Source: an uncultured Caryophanales bacterium
Lineage (GTDB): Bacteria > Bacillota_I > Bacilli_A > RF39 > UBA660
NCBI GenBank assembly: GCA_947302515.1
Contig: CAMYVT010000005.1
Span: 1 to 58,476 of the forward strand
Direction of reading: 5' to 3'
Length of the DNA stretch: 58,476 nt
Part shown: piece after piece, positions 9,089-18,053 of the stretch
How the letters are laid out: the number at the start of each line of letters is the position of its first letter
Position numbering within the stretch: position 1 is the stretch's first letter
Program-made: the position numbers and the translations under genes
Notes under the pieces: model-generated
What the model saw: the letters and a program-made list of their open reading frames with translations, nothing else
Databases searched by the model: none
Told to the model about the DNA's origin: nothing

Positions 9089-9147
9089 ATTTTTTGCTTG
9101 TAATTCCTACTAATTTAGTAGTAAAATATATTTCTGGAGGGATATCT

Positions 9148-9540
9148 ATGAAAATATCAACGAAAGGTAGATATGCTTTAACTGTAATGATACATTTGGG
9201 TAGAGCTTATGATTCTGGAAATTATTTATCTTTAACAGAAATATCTGAAAGAGAAAAAATATCTTTAAAGTACTTAGAAAAAATAATGATTTCTCTAAAG
9301 AAAGGCAATTTTTTTGATGTGCAAAAGGGTAAAGATGGGGGCTATAAATTAAAAGAAGATCCTAGTAAGATAACTATTGGTTCTATTATTAGGGCTGCTG
9401 AAGAAGAATTAGATATTGTTGATTGTGTAAAAGATGGATGCCCTAGACAAAATAAATGTAATACTTATCCTTTATGGAAGGGATTAAGTGATGAAATAAA
9501 TGACTATTTAGATAGTAAAACTTTAAAGGAATATTTATAG
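9148..9540 (+). CDS. iscR: Rrf2/IscR-family Fe-S responsive regulator
   Basis: A 130-residue regulator. An N-terminal winged helix starts MKISTKGRYALTVMIHL, as in IscR. Cysteines 93, 98 and 104 in DCVKDGCPRQNKC match the [2Fe-2S] ligand region of IscR (Cys92/98/104). The start is the ATG after GGAGGG; a longer in-frame extension upstream is not Rrf2-like. The sufC ribosome binding site overlaps its stop codon, so it is the first gene of the suf operon and probably represses it when holding a cluster. The cysteine spacing is C-x4-C-x5-C rather than x5/x5. The gene name is by analogy. Confidence 0.9.
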   Translation: MKISTKGRYALTVMIHLGRAYDSGNYLSLTEISEREKISLKYLEKIMISLKKGNFFDVQKGKDGGYKLKEDPSKITIGSIIRAAEEELDIVDCVKDGCPRQNKCNTYPLWKGLSDEINDYLDSKTLKEYL

Positions 9541-9548
9541 GAGGATTT

Positions 9549-10295
9549 ATGAAAAGGTTATTAGAAATTAAAAATTTAAATACAATTGCTGAAGATGATA
9601 ATAATAAACATATATTAAAAGGATTAGATCTTGAAATAAATGAAGGAGAAATACATGTAATAATGGGGCCTAATGGTTCTGGTAAAAGTACTTTAGCTAA
9701 TACTATATTTAATTCTCCTAGATATATAGTGACAGATGGTAATATTATTTTTGATGGAGAAGATATTACTAATTTAGAAACTGATAAGATTGCTAAGAAA
9801 GGAATATTTATGTCTTTTCAAACTCCAGAAGAAATACCAGGTGTTAGTCTTGCTCAGTTCTTAAAGACTACTAAACATAGTATTACTGGAGAAAAACCTA
9901 ATCTATATCAATTTACTAAAGAAGTAGAAAAAGATATGAATGAACTTGGTATGGATTATGAATACGTAAATCGTGAATTTAATGTAGGATTTAGTGGAGG
10001 AGAAAAAAAGAAGAATGAAATTCTTCAATTACTATTATTAAATCCAAAACTTGCTATTCTAGATGAGACTGATTCAGGGCTTGATGTGGATGCTATTAAG
10101 ACAGTTTCTAAAGGAATTAACTTATATAAGAATGATAATAATGCTGTGTTAATTATTACACATTCTACTAAGATATTAAAAAATCTAAAAGTAGATAAAG
10201 TTCATATATTAGTAGATGGTAAGATTGTTAAGACTGGAGAAGGAACTCTTGCAAAAGAAATAGAAGAGAATGGATATAAAGATTATATAAAGTAG
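9549..10295 (+). CDS. sufC: Fe-S cluster assembly ATPase SufC
   Basis: ABC-type ATPase of the SufBCD scaffold, 248 residues, soluble. Walker A is GPNGSGKST, the Q-loop region is MSFQTPEEIPGVSL, the signature GFSGGEKKKNEILQ is the SufC form, and Walker B with its extension is LAILDETDSGLDVDAI. SufC binds SufB and SufD and drives a conformational change of the scaffold. The start has AGGAGG overlapping the upstream stop. It is followed 8 bases later by sufB. Confidence 0.97.
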   Translation: MKRLLEIKNLNTIAEDDNNKHILKGLDLEINEGEIHVIMGPNGSGKSTLANTIFNSPRYIVTDGNIIFDGEDITNLETDKIAKKGIFMSFQTPEEIPGVSLAQFLKTTKHSITGEKPNLYQFTKEVEKDMNELGMDYEYVNREFNVGFSGGEKKKNEILQLLLLNPKLAILDETDSGLDVDAIKTVSKGINLYKNDNNAVLIITHSTKILKNLKVDKVHILVDGKIVKTGEGTLAKEIEENGYKDYIK

Positions 10296-10303
10296 GTGAT
10301 ATT

Positions 10304-11713
10304 ATGGCAAAAACTGATGTTACAAAATATGTAGATCAAGAAACAAGAAATATATATGATTCAAAAGCCAATAATGTTACTTTACAAAAAGAATATGGTT
10401 TAACAGAAGAGTTAATTAAAAAATTGTCTAAAGAAAAAGAGGAACCTGAATGGGTACTTGATATTAGATTAAAAGCATTAAGATTATTTTTTGAATTAGA
10501 TGATCCTGATTGGGGACCTGATATTAGTTATTTAGATATTAGTAAGATTGCTACTTATGTTAAACCTGTAAATGGTGAAGTTAGAAAATGGGAAGATGTT
10601 CCAGAAGATATTAGAGAGGTTTTTGATAAGTTAGGAATACCTGAATCAGAAAAACAAGCTCTTGCCGGTAGTGGAGCTCAATTTGATTCAGAAATTGTTT
10701 ATCATAATTTAACAGAAGACTTAAAGAAACAAGGTGTTATTTATACTAGTTTTGATGAAGGTATAAAGAATTATCCTGAACTTGTTAAAAAGTATTTTTC
10801 AAGAGCAGTACCAATTAATGATCATAAGTATATTGCTCTTCATTATGCTTTGTTTTCTGGAGGTAGTTTTGTATATATTCCTAAAGATGCTAAACTTGAT
10901 AGACCATTACAAAGTTATTTTAGATTAAATGCTCCAGGAGCTGGTCAATTTGAACATACATTAATTATTGTTGATGAAGGTGCTGATTTACAGTTTATAG
11001 AGGGATGTTCTGCTCCCGGATATAATGAACTTAATTTACATGCTGGATGCGTAGAATTGTTTGTAGAGAAGAATGCATCCTTGAGATTTTCTACAATAGA
11101 GAATTGGTCTAAAAACATGCTTAATTTAAATACTAAGAAGTGCTTTGTAGAAGAGGGTGGAAAAATAGAATGGATTATGGGTTCTTTTGGATCTAAAGTG
11201 TCTATGCTATATCCACTTAGTGTATTGAATGGAGAAGGAGCTAGATGCGAATTTACTAATATTTCTTTTGCTGGTTCTGGACAAAATCTTGATACTGGAC
11301 TAAAGATTATTCATAATGCTCCTAGAACTAGTTCTTTAGTTAATGCTAAATCTATTTCTAAAGATGGAGGAATATGTACTTTTAGAAGCAATGTTCTTGT
11401 AAAGAAACAAGCTAAGAACTCAAAACTTGCTTTATCTTGTGAGTCATTAATGTTAGATAGTATTTCTCGCAGTGACACTATTCCTGTTAATACAATTGAG
11501 ACGGATGATGTTACTTTTGCTCATGAGGCAAAGATTGGTAAGATAAGTGATCAAACAATATTCTATTTAATGAGTAGAGGAATGTCTGAAGAAGAAGCTA
11601 AAGGATTAATAGTTAGAGGTTTTGCTGAGCCTATTGCTAAAGCATTCCCAGTAGAATATGCAGTTGAGATGAATAGATTAATTGATCTTGAATTAGAAGG
11701 GACGATTGGGTAG
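10304..11713 (+). CDS. sufB: Fe-S cluster scaffold protein SufB
   Basis: The 469-residue scaffold of the SUF system. The family pattern is clear: GSFVYIPK, a right-handed beta-helix core, and a C-terminal block LSCESLMLD, then TFAHEAKIGKISDQTIFYLMSRGMSEEEA. The Cys and Glu of these two segments correspond to the E. coli SufB cluster-assembly residues Cys405 and Glu434. Ribosome binding site AGGTGA. It lies 8 bases after sufC and 8 bases before sufD, in the unusual order C-B-D. Confidence 0.97.
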   Translation: MAKTDVTKYVDQETRNIYDSKANNVTLQKEYGLTEELIKKLSKEKEEPEWVLDIRLKALRLFFELDDPDWGPDISYLDISKIATYVKPVNGEVRKWEDVPEDIREVFDKLGIPESEKQALAGSGAQFDSEIVYHNLTEDLKKQGVIYTSFDEGIKNYPELVKKYFSRAVPINDHKYIALHYALFSGGSFVYIPKDAKLDRPLQSYFRLNAPGAGQFEHTLIIVDEGADLQFIEGCSAPGYNELNLHAGCVELFVEKNASLRFSTIENWSKNMLNLNTKKCFVEEGGKIEWIMGSFGSKVSMLYPLSVLNGEGARCEFTNISFAGSGQNLDTGLKIIHNAPRTSSLVNAKSISKDGGICTFRSNVLVKKQAKNSKLALSCESLMLDSISRSDTIPVNTIETDDVTFAHEAKIGKISDQTIFYLMSRGMSEEEAKGLIVRGFAEPIAKAFPVEYAVEMNRLIDLELEGTIG

Positions 11714-11721
11714 GTGATAAT

Positions 11722-12759
11722 ATGAAGTATAGATTAAATAAATTACCAGTAAAAACTACCAATGGTTTTAAGATTAATGATGTTCTATTAGAATTAGATT
11801 TACCAGAATACAAGTATAATAATGGTTTTGAAGTTAAAGGTGATTTCTCTAAATTAAAAACATCTGAAAGTATAGAAAAAAAATCTATTACATCTAAAAT
11901 TGGTTTAGAGATGAATAATTATTATAATATTGATATTACTATTCCTAAAGATACACAAATAGATGAAACAATATTCATTACATATAATTTTAGTAAAGAT
12001 GATAGTTTATATTCTAAATTAAATATTATATATGAAGATAATTCTTCTTGTAATTTTATTATTACTATTAAATCTACTGATGATAGTAAACATTTTAATT
12101 ACTTGATAGAAAAAGTTACTTCTAATAATAATTCTAATGGTAATATTAGTATTATTAATTTACTTAATAAGAATAGTCTTATGTTTTATTCTTTAGAAAA
12201 TGACATATTAGAAGAATCTTCTATTACACATAATATTATTGATATTGGTGGTAAGACTAGACTTTATAATATCTATAGTAATTTACTTGAAAAGAAATCT
12301 AATAATACAGTTAATACTATATATATAGGTAGTAATGATGAAATATTAGATTATAATTATTATTTAAATAATATTGGTATTGAATCTAATAATCAAATGA
12401 AAGTAGAAGGCGTTATAGGTGATAATTGCCATAAGAATTTTAGAGGTACAATTGATTTTATAAAAGGATGCACTAATTCTATTGGTGAAGAAAATGAAAA
12501 TTGTATATTACTATCTGATACTTGTAGAAGTAGAAGTCTTCCTCAACTTCTTTGTGGAGAAGAGAATGTTGTGGGAGCTCATGGAGTATCTTCTGGAAAA
12601 GTTTCTGAAGATAAATTATTTTATTTATTGAGTAGAGGATATAATAAAAAAGAAGCAGAAAAATTAATAGTACTCGGAAACTTTATGAATATAATTAATA
12701 GTATTCCTTCTGAAGAAGTAAGAAATAATATATTAGAACAAATAGAAAAAGAGATTTAA
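11722..12759 (+). CDS. sufD: Fe-S cluster assembly protein SufD (divergent)
   Basis: SufBD-fold partner of SufB, 345 residues, shorter than the usual ~420. The N-terminal half is Asn/Ile-rich and poorly conserved. The C-terminal SufBD block is clear: LLCGEENVVGAHGVSSGKVSEDKLFYLLSRGYNKKEA. The His in GAHG corresponds to the conserved SufD histidine. It ends the operon at a terminator. No cysteine desulfurase (SufS) or SufU follows, so sulfur supply must be encoded elsewhere or differ. Confidence 0.88.
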   Translation: MKYRLNKLPVKTTNGFKINDVLLELDLPEYKYNNGFEVKGDFSKLKTSESIEKKSITSKIGLEMNNYYNIDITIPKDTQIDETIFITYNFSKDDSLYSKLNIIYEDNSSCNFIITIKSTDDSKHFNYLIEKVTSNNNSNGNISIINLLNKNSLMFYSLENDILEESSITHNIIDIGGKTRLYNIYSNLLEKKSNNTVNTIYIGSNDEILDYNYYLNNIGIESNNQMKVEGVIGDNCHKNFRGTIDFIKGCTNSIGEENENCILLSDTCRSRSLPQLLCGEENVVGAHGVSSGKVSEDKLFYLLSRGYNKKEAEKLIVLGNFMNIINSIPSEEVRNNILEQIEKEI

Positions 12760-12772
12760 AATCTCTTTTTTT
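12746..12772. terminator. Terminator of the suf operon (bidirectional)
   Basis: Stem AAAAAGAGATTT / AAATCTCTTTTT. It overlaps the sufD stop codon and also faces the convergent dCMP deaminase gene. Confidence 0.88.
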
Positions 12773-13319
12773 ATTCTTCTATATATTCAATTCCTATATC
12801 TGGTTTTAATGATAATTTTAATTCTTTTTCATTTTTTTCTTCCATTTTTCTATATTTTACTCCACAATTATCAAATAAGTGTTTTGCTACTAGATTACCA
12901 TCTGTTCCATCATATTTATCTGATAAGTATACTACTTCTTTAATACCTGCTTGTATAATATCCTTTGCACATTCATTACATGGAAATAGATCTACATAAA
13001 TTCTTGCTCCTCTTAAATCTTTTCTACTTCCTAAGTAATTATTAATAGCATTTGCTTCGGCATGACATACATACATATATTTTGTTTCAGTTGGAATTCC
13101 TTCTCTTTCCCATGGAAATTTATCATCATCAAAGTTATTTGGAGCTCCATTATAGCCAATAGATAATATTCTATTATCATCTGATACAATACATGCTCCT
13201 ACTTGAGTATTAGGATCTTTACTTCTTCCAGCAGATAGTTTTGCTATTCCCATGAAGAATTCATCCCAGCTTAAATAATTTTTTCTTTTATTTCCTAATA
13301 TCTTTTTATCTAATTTCAT
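12771..13319 (-). CDS. dCMP deaminase family protein (ComEB-like)
   Basis: Zinc-dependent cytidine/deoxycytidylate deaminase, 182 residues. Zinc ligands and the catalytic Glu are seen in VCHAEANAI and FPCNECAKDIIQAGI, with the substrate region SIGYNGAPNNFDDD. The most likely reaction is dCMP to dUMP, feeding thymidylate synthesis. The C-terminal 25 residues are a charged extension. AAGGAGAG precedes the start. It is convergent with the suf operon and divergent from the ABC exporter. Confidence 0.92.
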   Translation of the reverse strand: MKLDKKILGNKRKNYLSWDEFFMGIAKLSAGRSKDPNTQVGACIVSDDNRILSIGYNGAPNNFDDDKFPWEREGIPTETKYMYVCHAEANAINNYLGSRKDLRGARIYVDLFPCNECAKDIIQAGIKEVVYLSDKYDGTDGNLVAKHLFDNCGVKYRKMEEKNEKELKLSLKPDIGIEYIEE

Positions 13320-13408
13320 TATGTTCTCTCCTTAAAAAATATTCTAACATTAAAAATCTTTCAAAGAAAGAAAAAAATGTTATAATTATGATGATATGGG
13401 GTGAAATT

Positions 13409-15148
13409 ATGAAAGGTTTTTGGAAGAATATTAAATTTGCTTGGAAATATGCTAAAAGTCATAAGATTAAATTACTTTTATATTTAATTTGTAATATCCT
13501 ACATATTTGTATTAGTGTTTTTACACCAATTGTTAGTGCTCAAATAATTGTTAAGTTAACTAATAATGTATTAATACAAGTATTACAATTATCACTTGTA
13601 TTATTAGTTGCTGAATTAATAAGAAATGTAATTATTTATTTTACTCAGTATTTTTCACAAAAAATATATAGAGAGTGTTTTATTGAAATACAGAGTGATT
13701 TAGGACGAGAAATATTAAAACTAGAGAATAAATGTATTGATAATAATTCTAGTGGAGTATTCATCCAAAGATTAACTAATGATACTAGTAATATTGCAGA
13801 TGTATTTAATGTTTTAAATATATATCTTACTCATATTCTTACAAATGTTGGTATTTTTGGAGCAGTATTTATTATTAATAAAAAAGTATTTGTTTTCTTA
13901 ATATTTATGATTCTTATTATTTATTTAATTGAAAGAAGAAGGACTACTTTCTTTAATGCTAAAGATAAAGAGTATAGGAAGAAAAATGAAAATGTATCTG
14001 GCTTTGTTGGAGAATTAGTTAGAGGCGTAAGAGATATTAAAATGCTTAATGCGGAAGATAGTTTTATGAAGGAACTATATTCTAAAGTTACTGATTTAAA
14101 TCAATATAGATATGGTATGGTTACTACTAATAGAAATTATCAATTTTTATCAGCAAGTTATAGAGATTTATTTGATATATGTATGATATTTGTATTGGTA
14201 TACTTTATATATATTAATGAACTTACTATTGCGAGTGCTTTAGTTGTACATAATTATATGGGTAGAGTTAATACTATTGTTAATTATTTTGGAGTATTAC
14301 TTGAAAAACTAAAGAGCTTTAATTTATCATCAACAAGAATATTTAATATTATAGATAGTCCTGAATTCTCAAAAGAAAAATTTGGTGATAAAAAATTAGA
14401 AACTGTTAAGGGTAATTTTGAATTTAATCATGTTAATTTTTCTTATACAGATGTACCAGTATTAAAAGATGTTAATTTTAAAATATCTTCTCATGAGACC
14501 ATAGGTTTTGTTGGTAAAAGTGGGGCTGGTAAAAGTACATTGTTTTCATTGTTATGTAAAATGTATACAGTAAATTCTGGCTCTATTAAAATAGATGGTG
14601 TTGATATTAATGATTTAGATAAAGAATCTATTAGGGGAAATATTACTATTATTAGTCAGAATCCATATATTTTTAATATGAGTATTCGTGATAATTTAAG
14701 ATTGGTTAAAGAAGACTTAACTGAAGATGAAATGATTGAAGCTTGTAAGACTGCTTGTTTGCAGGATTTAATTGATGAATTACCTGATGGATATGATACT
14801 ATTGTTGGAGAGGGTGGAATTACTTTAAGTGGCGGTCAGAGACAGAGACTTGCTATTGCTAGAGCTTTAGTACAAAAAACAAAAGTAATATTATTTGATG
14901 AAGCAACTTCTGCACTTGATAATGAAACACAGAATTCTATTCATAAAGCTATACAAAATTTGAAAAAAGATTATACTGTATTGGTAATTGCTCATAGATT
15001 AAGTACAATTATAGATTGTGATAGAATATTGTTTTTAAATAATGGGGTTATTGAAGCAGAGGGAAGTCATGAAAAATTATTAAAAACTTGTCCAGATTAT
15101 AAAAAATTATATGAAGCTGAAATGAGGGATTTAAATGAAGAAAAGTAA
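13409..15148 (+). CDS. ABC exporter, fused permease and ATPase
   Basis: Half-transporter of 579 residues: six-helix type IV (ABC_membrane) domain about 1-310, then an ATPase with Walker A GKSGAGKST, signature LSGGQRQRLAIARAL, Walker B VILFDEATSALD and H-loop IAHRLSTI. It should function as a homodimer, or as a heterodimer with a partner not seen here. I start at the ATG after GGGGTGA; seven extra in-frame codons upstream overlap that site. Its last 14 bases overlap the serpin gene, so the two are translationally coupled. Substrate unknown. Confidence 0.93.
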   Translation: MKGFWKNIKFAWKYAKSHKIKLLLYLICNILHICISVFTPIVSAQIIVKLTNNVLIQVLQLSLVLLVAELIRNVIIYFTQYFSQKIYRECFIEIQSDLGREILKLENKCIDNNSSGVFIQRLTNDTSNIADVFNVLNIYLTHILTNVGIFGAVFIINKKVFVFLIFMILIIYLIERRRTTFFNAKDKEYRKKNENVSGFVGELVRGVRDIKMLNAEDSFMKELYSKVTDLNQYRYGMVTTNRNYQFLSASYRDLFDICMIFVLVYFIYINELTIASALVVHNYMGRVNTIVNYFGVLLEKLKSFNLSSTRIFNIIDSPEFSKEKFGDKKLETVKGNFEFNHVNFSYTDVPVLKDVNFKISSHETIGFVGKSGAGKSTLFSLLCKMYTVNSGSIKIDGVDINDLDKESIRGNITIISQNPYIFNMSIRDNLRLVKEDLTEDEMIEACKTACLQDLIDELPDGYDTIVGEGGITLSGGQRQRLAIARALVQKTKVILFDEATSALDNETQNSIHKAIQNLKKDYTVLVIAHRLSTIIDCDRILFLNNGVIEAEGSHEKLLKTCPDYKKLYEAEMRDLNEEK

Positions 15149-16388
15149 TATTGTATTTGGATTATTACTTGCAATTGTATTAATTCTATTAATAATTATT
15201 ATGATATTTATATATTTTGAAATAAAAGATAATAATATAAATTATAATGATGTATCTGAGGATGGTACATTTAGTACTACATTTATTAGAAATAGTCATT
15301 CTTATATGAAAAATAAAAATTATATGATTAGTCCTTATTCTGTAGAAATTGCTTTATCTATGTTAAGAGAAGGGGCACAAGGTAGTACTTTAGATGAATT
15401 TAATAAAGTTGTTCCTAAAAGAAGTATTAAAACATTAATTGTAAAAGATAGAGTTAATGTTGCTAATTCAGTATTTATTAAAAATATATATAAAGATGAT
15501 ATGATATCTTCATATATGGATACAATGAAAAATGATTATAATGCTGATGTTATATATGATGAATTTAAGACACCAGATAAGATTAATAATTGGGTTAATC
15601 AAGAGACAAATGGTATGATTAAAAAGATACTTGATCAAATGGATCCTGATTTTGTACTAGGACTTGCTAATGCAGTAGCAATGGAAGAAAAATGGCAAAG
15701 TCCATTTGAATGTAAATTAACTACTGGATATGCATTTGAAAAGAAAGATGGAAAACAATTTGATACTGCTATGATGTCTAAATCTTTTGAAGATACTATT
15801 TCTTATTATGAAGATGGTGATGTTAAAGCAGCTATTCTTCCATATAAAATATATAATCGTATGGGAAAAGAGGATGAAGAAGGAGAACAATTAGATTTTA
15901 TTGGTATTTTACCTAAAGATGTTGATAAATATGTTGATTCATTTACTTTAGATAAAATGGAGACAATTGTTAATAATAGTAGAAAAGCATCTGATAAGTT
16001 AGAAGTATATGTGGGTTTACCTCGTTTTGAATTTAGTTATGATTTTAAAGAATTCAAAGATGCATTAATTAAAACTGGTATTAAGAGTGTTTTTGCTCCA
16101 AGTTGTGATTTATCTGGAATGATAAATAATCATGATGATTTATATGTTAGTGAAGCAATACATAAATCTTATGTAAAGGTTGATGAAGCTGGTACAAAAG
16201 CTGCTGCTGTTACTTATTTTGGATTAAAAGATAATGCGGCTGTTATTGAAGATGATAAAGAATATGTTTCAATTATTTTTGATAAACCTTTTGTATTTGT
16301 TATTAAAGATCATAAATCTAATGAAATATTATTCTTTGGTGTAGTATATGAACCTGAAAAGTGGGATTCTAGTAAAGAATGCGAGTAG
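15135..16388 (+). CDS. Membrane-anchored serpin (serine protease inhibitor)
   Basis: A 417-residue serpin behind a 25-residue N-terminal hydrophobic anchor (about 5-30) with no lipobox. The serpin core is clear: NYMISPYSVEIALSMLREGA, VANSVFIKN, LANAVAMEEKWQSPF, IGILPK-type strand, and the hinge KVDEAGTKAAAVT preceding the reactive loop and the closing block DKPFVFVIKDHKSNEILFFG. The hinge has small residues at P12-P10, expected of an inhibitory serpin, but the P1 residue cannot be fixed safely (Leu-Lys-Asp-Asn region). The protein should face outward and may protect the cell from host or microbial serine proteases. It is coupled to the upstream ABC exporter. Confidence 0.93.
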   Translation: MKKSNIVFGLLLAIVLILLIIIMIFIYFEIKDNNINYNDVSEDGTFSTTFIRNSHSYMKNKNYMISPYSVEIALSMLREGAQGSTLDEFNKVVPKRSIKTLIVKDRVNVANSVFIKNIYKDDMISSYMDTMKNDYNADVIYDEFKTPDKINNWVNQETNGMIKKILDQMDPDFVLGLANAVAMEEKWQSPFECKLTTGYAFEKKDGKQFDTAMMSKSFEDTISYYEDGDVKAAILPYKIYNRMGKEDEEGEQLDFIGILPKDVDKYVDSFTLDKMETIVNNSRKASDKLEVYVGLPRFEFSYDFKEFKDALIKTGIKSVFAPSCDLSGMINNHDDLYVSEAIHKSYVKVDEAGTKAAAVTYFGLKDNAAVIEDDKEYVSIIFDKPFVFVIKDHKSNEILFFGVVYEPEKWDSSKECE

Positions 16389-16393
16389 TTTCT

Positions 16394-16421
16394 TGACAAT
16401 AACTAAAAAAAAAGATATATT
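16394..16421 (+). promoter_or_regulatory. Sigma-A type promoter of glyS
   Basis: TTGACA, 16 bases, TATATT. It starts just after the serpin stop codon and would initiate the leader RNA near 16428. Confidence 0.65.
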
Positions 16422-16427
16422 TAATGC

Positions 16428-16546
16428 ATAAGTGCGATGACGGGTGTGGAAAGCCTAACAGCAGTATAGATTAAAGCTGATTCGTCTAGAATAAGTAAGG
16501 TGGAACCGCGGAAGAAATTTCGTCCTTACATTATTCTAGACTTTTT
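16428..16546 (+). promoter_or_regulatory. Glycine T-box leader of glyS (short form)
   Basis: The T-box core AAGGTGGAACCGCG and the downstream TTTCGTCCTT form the antiterminator. The competing terminator pairs 16484-16500 (GTCTAGAATAAG) with 16524-16541, followed by TTTTT. The tRNA-end bulge reads TGGA, complementary to a UCCA tail, which fits tRNA-Gly (discriminator U). Only about 60 bases lie between the predicted transcription start and the terminator, too few for a canonical Stem I. GACG/CGTC (16439-16442 with 16483-16486) may close a minimal stem. I could not place the glycine specifier with confidence; a GGA at 16448-16450 is one candidate. Confidence 0.85.
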
Positions 16547-16568
16547 GTTTTAATAGGAGGAGATTATA

Positions 16569-17939
16569 ATGGAAAAATTAACAATGGAAAAAATGGTGAA
16601 TTATTGCAAACAATATGGTTTTATATTTCAAGGTAGTGAAATATATGGAGGATTATCTAATTCATGGGATTATGGACCTTTAGGAAGAGAATTAAAAGAA
16701 AATATTAAAAGAGCATGGTGGAAAGAATTTATTCAAAAAGAAAAGAATAGTTATGGATTAGATGCTGCTATTATTATGAATCCTGAAGTTTGGGTTGCTA
16801 GTGGACATGTATCTAGTTTCTCTGATCCACTAATTGATTGTAAGAGTTGTAAAGCTAGACATAGAGCAGATAAACTTATAGAAGATTTTACTGAAGGAAA
16901 AGAAACTGGTGATGGATGGGAAAACGAAAAATTAGAAAAGTTTATTGCAGATAATAAGATTACTTGTCCTAAATGTGGTAAAAGTGATTTTACTAGTATA
17001 AGACAATTTAATTTATTATTTGAAACTCATATTGGTGTTACTGAAGATTCTTCATCTAAAGTATATTTAAGAGGAGAAACTGCTCAAGGTATATTTGTTA
17101 ACTTTAATAATGTTCTTAGGAGTCAAAGAGCTAAAGTACCTTTTGGTATTGGTCAAATAGGTAAAGCTTTTAGAAATGAGATTACTCCAGGTAACTTTGT
17201 GTTTAGAACAAGAGAATTTGAACAAATGGAATATGAATTTTTCTGTAAACCTGATACTGACTTAGAATGGCATAAGTATTTTAAAGAAAAATGTTTAAAA
17301 TTCCTTGAGTCATTAGGTTTAAAAGAAGAAAATTTAAGATATAGAGATCATTCTCCTGAAGAATTATCTTTCTATAGTAAAGCAACTACTGATATTGAAT
17401 TCTTATATCCTATGGGGTGGGGAGAATTATGGGGTATAGCTGATAGAACTGATTATGACTTATCAGTACATGAAGAACATTCAAAAGTTGAATTAAAGTA
17501 TTTAGATCCAGAAACTAATGAGAAGTATGTTCCTTATGTAATAGAGCCTTCTGTTGGAGTAGATAGATTATTACTTGCTATTTTATGTAATGCTTATGAA
17601 GAGGAAGAATTAGAAAATGATACAAGAGAAGTTTTACATTTAGTGCCATCACTTGCTCCATATAAAGTGGCTGTTCTTCCATTAGTAAAAAAATACCATA
17701 GTGAAAAAGCAAATGAATTATATGAAGAATTATCTAATTATTTTATGACTACTTATGATGAGGCTGGTTCCATTGGTAAAAGATATAGAAGATGTGATGC
17801 TATTGGCACACCATTTGCTATTACAATAGATGATGAAACTATAAATAATGGTACTGTTACTATTAGAGATAGAGATACTATGGAACAAATAACTATAAAA
17901 ATAGAAGAAATTGTTCCTTATATTAAAGAAAGAATCTAA
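16569..17939 (+). CDS. glyS: Glycyl-tRNA synthetase, single-chain (alpha2) type
   Basis: Charges tRNA-Gly. At 456 residues this is the homodimeric type, not the bacterial GlyQ/GlyS heterotetramer. Motifs: YGFIFQGSEIYGGLSNSWDYGPLG, a Cys pair zinc-like insert (CKSC and CPKCGKSDF), motif 2 GKAFRNEITPGNFVFRTREF, and EPSVGVDRLLLAILCNAY (motif 3). The C-terminal anticodon-binding domain (about 350-456) begins VAVLPLVKK. AGGAGG lies 7 bases before the ATG. Expression is controlled by the T-box leader just upstream. Confidence 0.97.
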   Translation: MEKLTMEKMVNYCKQYGFIFQGSEIYGGLSNSWDYGPLGRELKENIKRAWWKEFIQKEKNSYGLDAAIIMNPEVWVASGHVSSFSDPLIDCKSCKARHRADKLIEDFTEGKETGDGWENEKLEKFIADNKITCPKCGKSDFTSIRQFNLLFETHIGVTEDSSSKVYLRGETAQGIFVNFNNVLRSQRAKVPFGIGQIGKAFRNEITPGNFVFRTREFEQMEYEFFCKPDTDLEWHKYFKEKCLKFLESLGLKEENLRYRDHSPEELSFYSKATTDIEFLYPMGWGELWGIADRTDYDLSVHEEHSKVELKYLDPETNEKYVPYVIEPSVGVDRLLLAILCNAYEEEELENDTREVLHLVPSLAPYKVAVLPLVKKYHSEKANELYEELSNYFMTTYDEAGSIGKRYRRCDAIGTPFAITIDDETINNGTVTIRDRDTMEQITIKIEEIVPYIKERI

Positions 17940-17998
17940 TATTAAATTCTTTTTTGTAAACTTTTGTCATAAAAAATGTAAAAATTTTTGTATATGTA

Positions 17999-18027
17999 TT
18001 GCAATAATTTAAAAACTAATTTATATT
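17999..18027 (+). promoter_or_regulatory. Promoter of the first TasA-like gene
   Basis: TTGCAA, 17 bases, TATATT, ending 26 bases before the ATG. The AGGAGG ribosome binding site lies between them. Confidence 0.6.
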
Positions 18028-18053
18028 ATATTTATAGATAGGAGGATTTGAAT

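Noticed and set aside
11722..12759. Second SufB rather than SufD
   Set aside because: The C-terminal block has the SufD-type His in GAHG and lacks the SufB Cys/Glu pair; the length is also SufD-like or shorter.
16481..16486. TTC at 16481-16483 as a Phe specifier in the glyS leader
   Set aside because: The downstream gene is clearly GlyRS and the TGGA bulge fits a U discriminator (Gly), not A (Phe); the sequence resembles the pheS leader only over ATTCGTCT, likely by chance.
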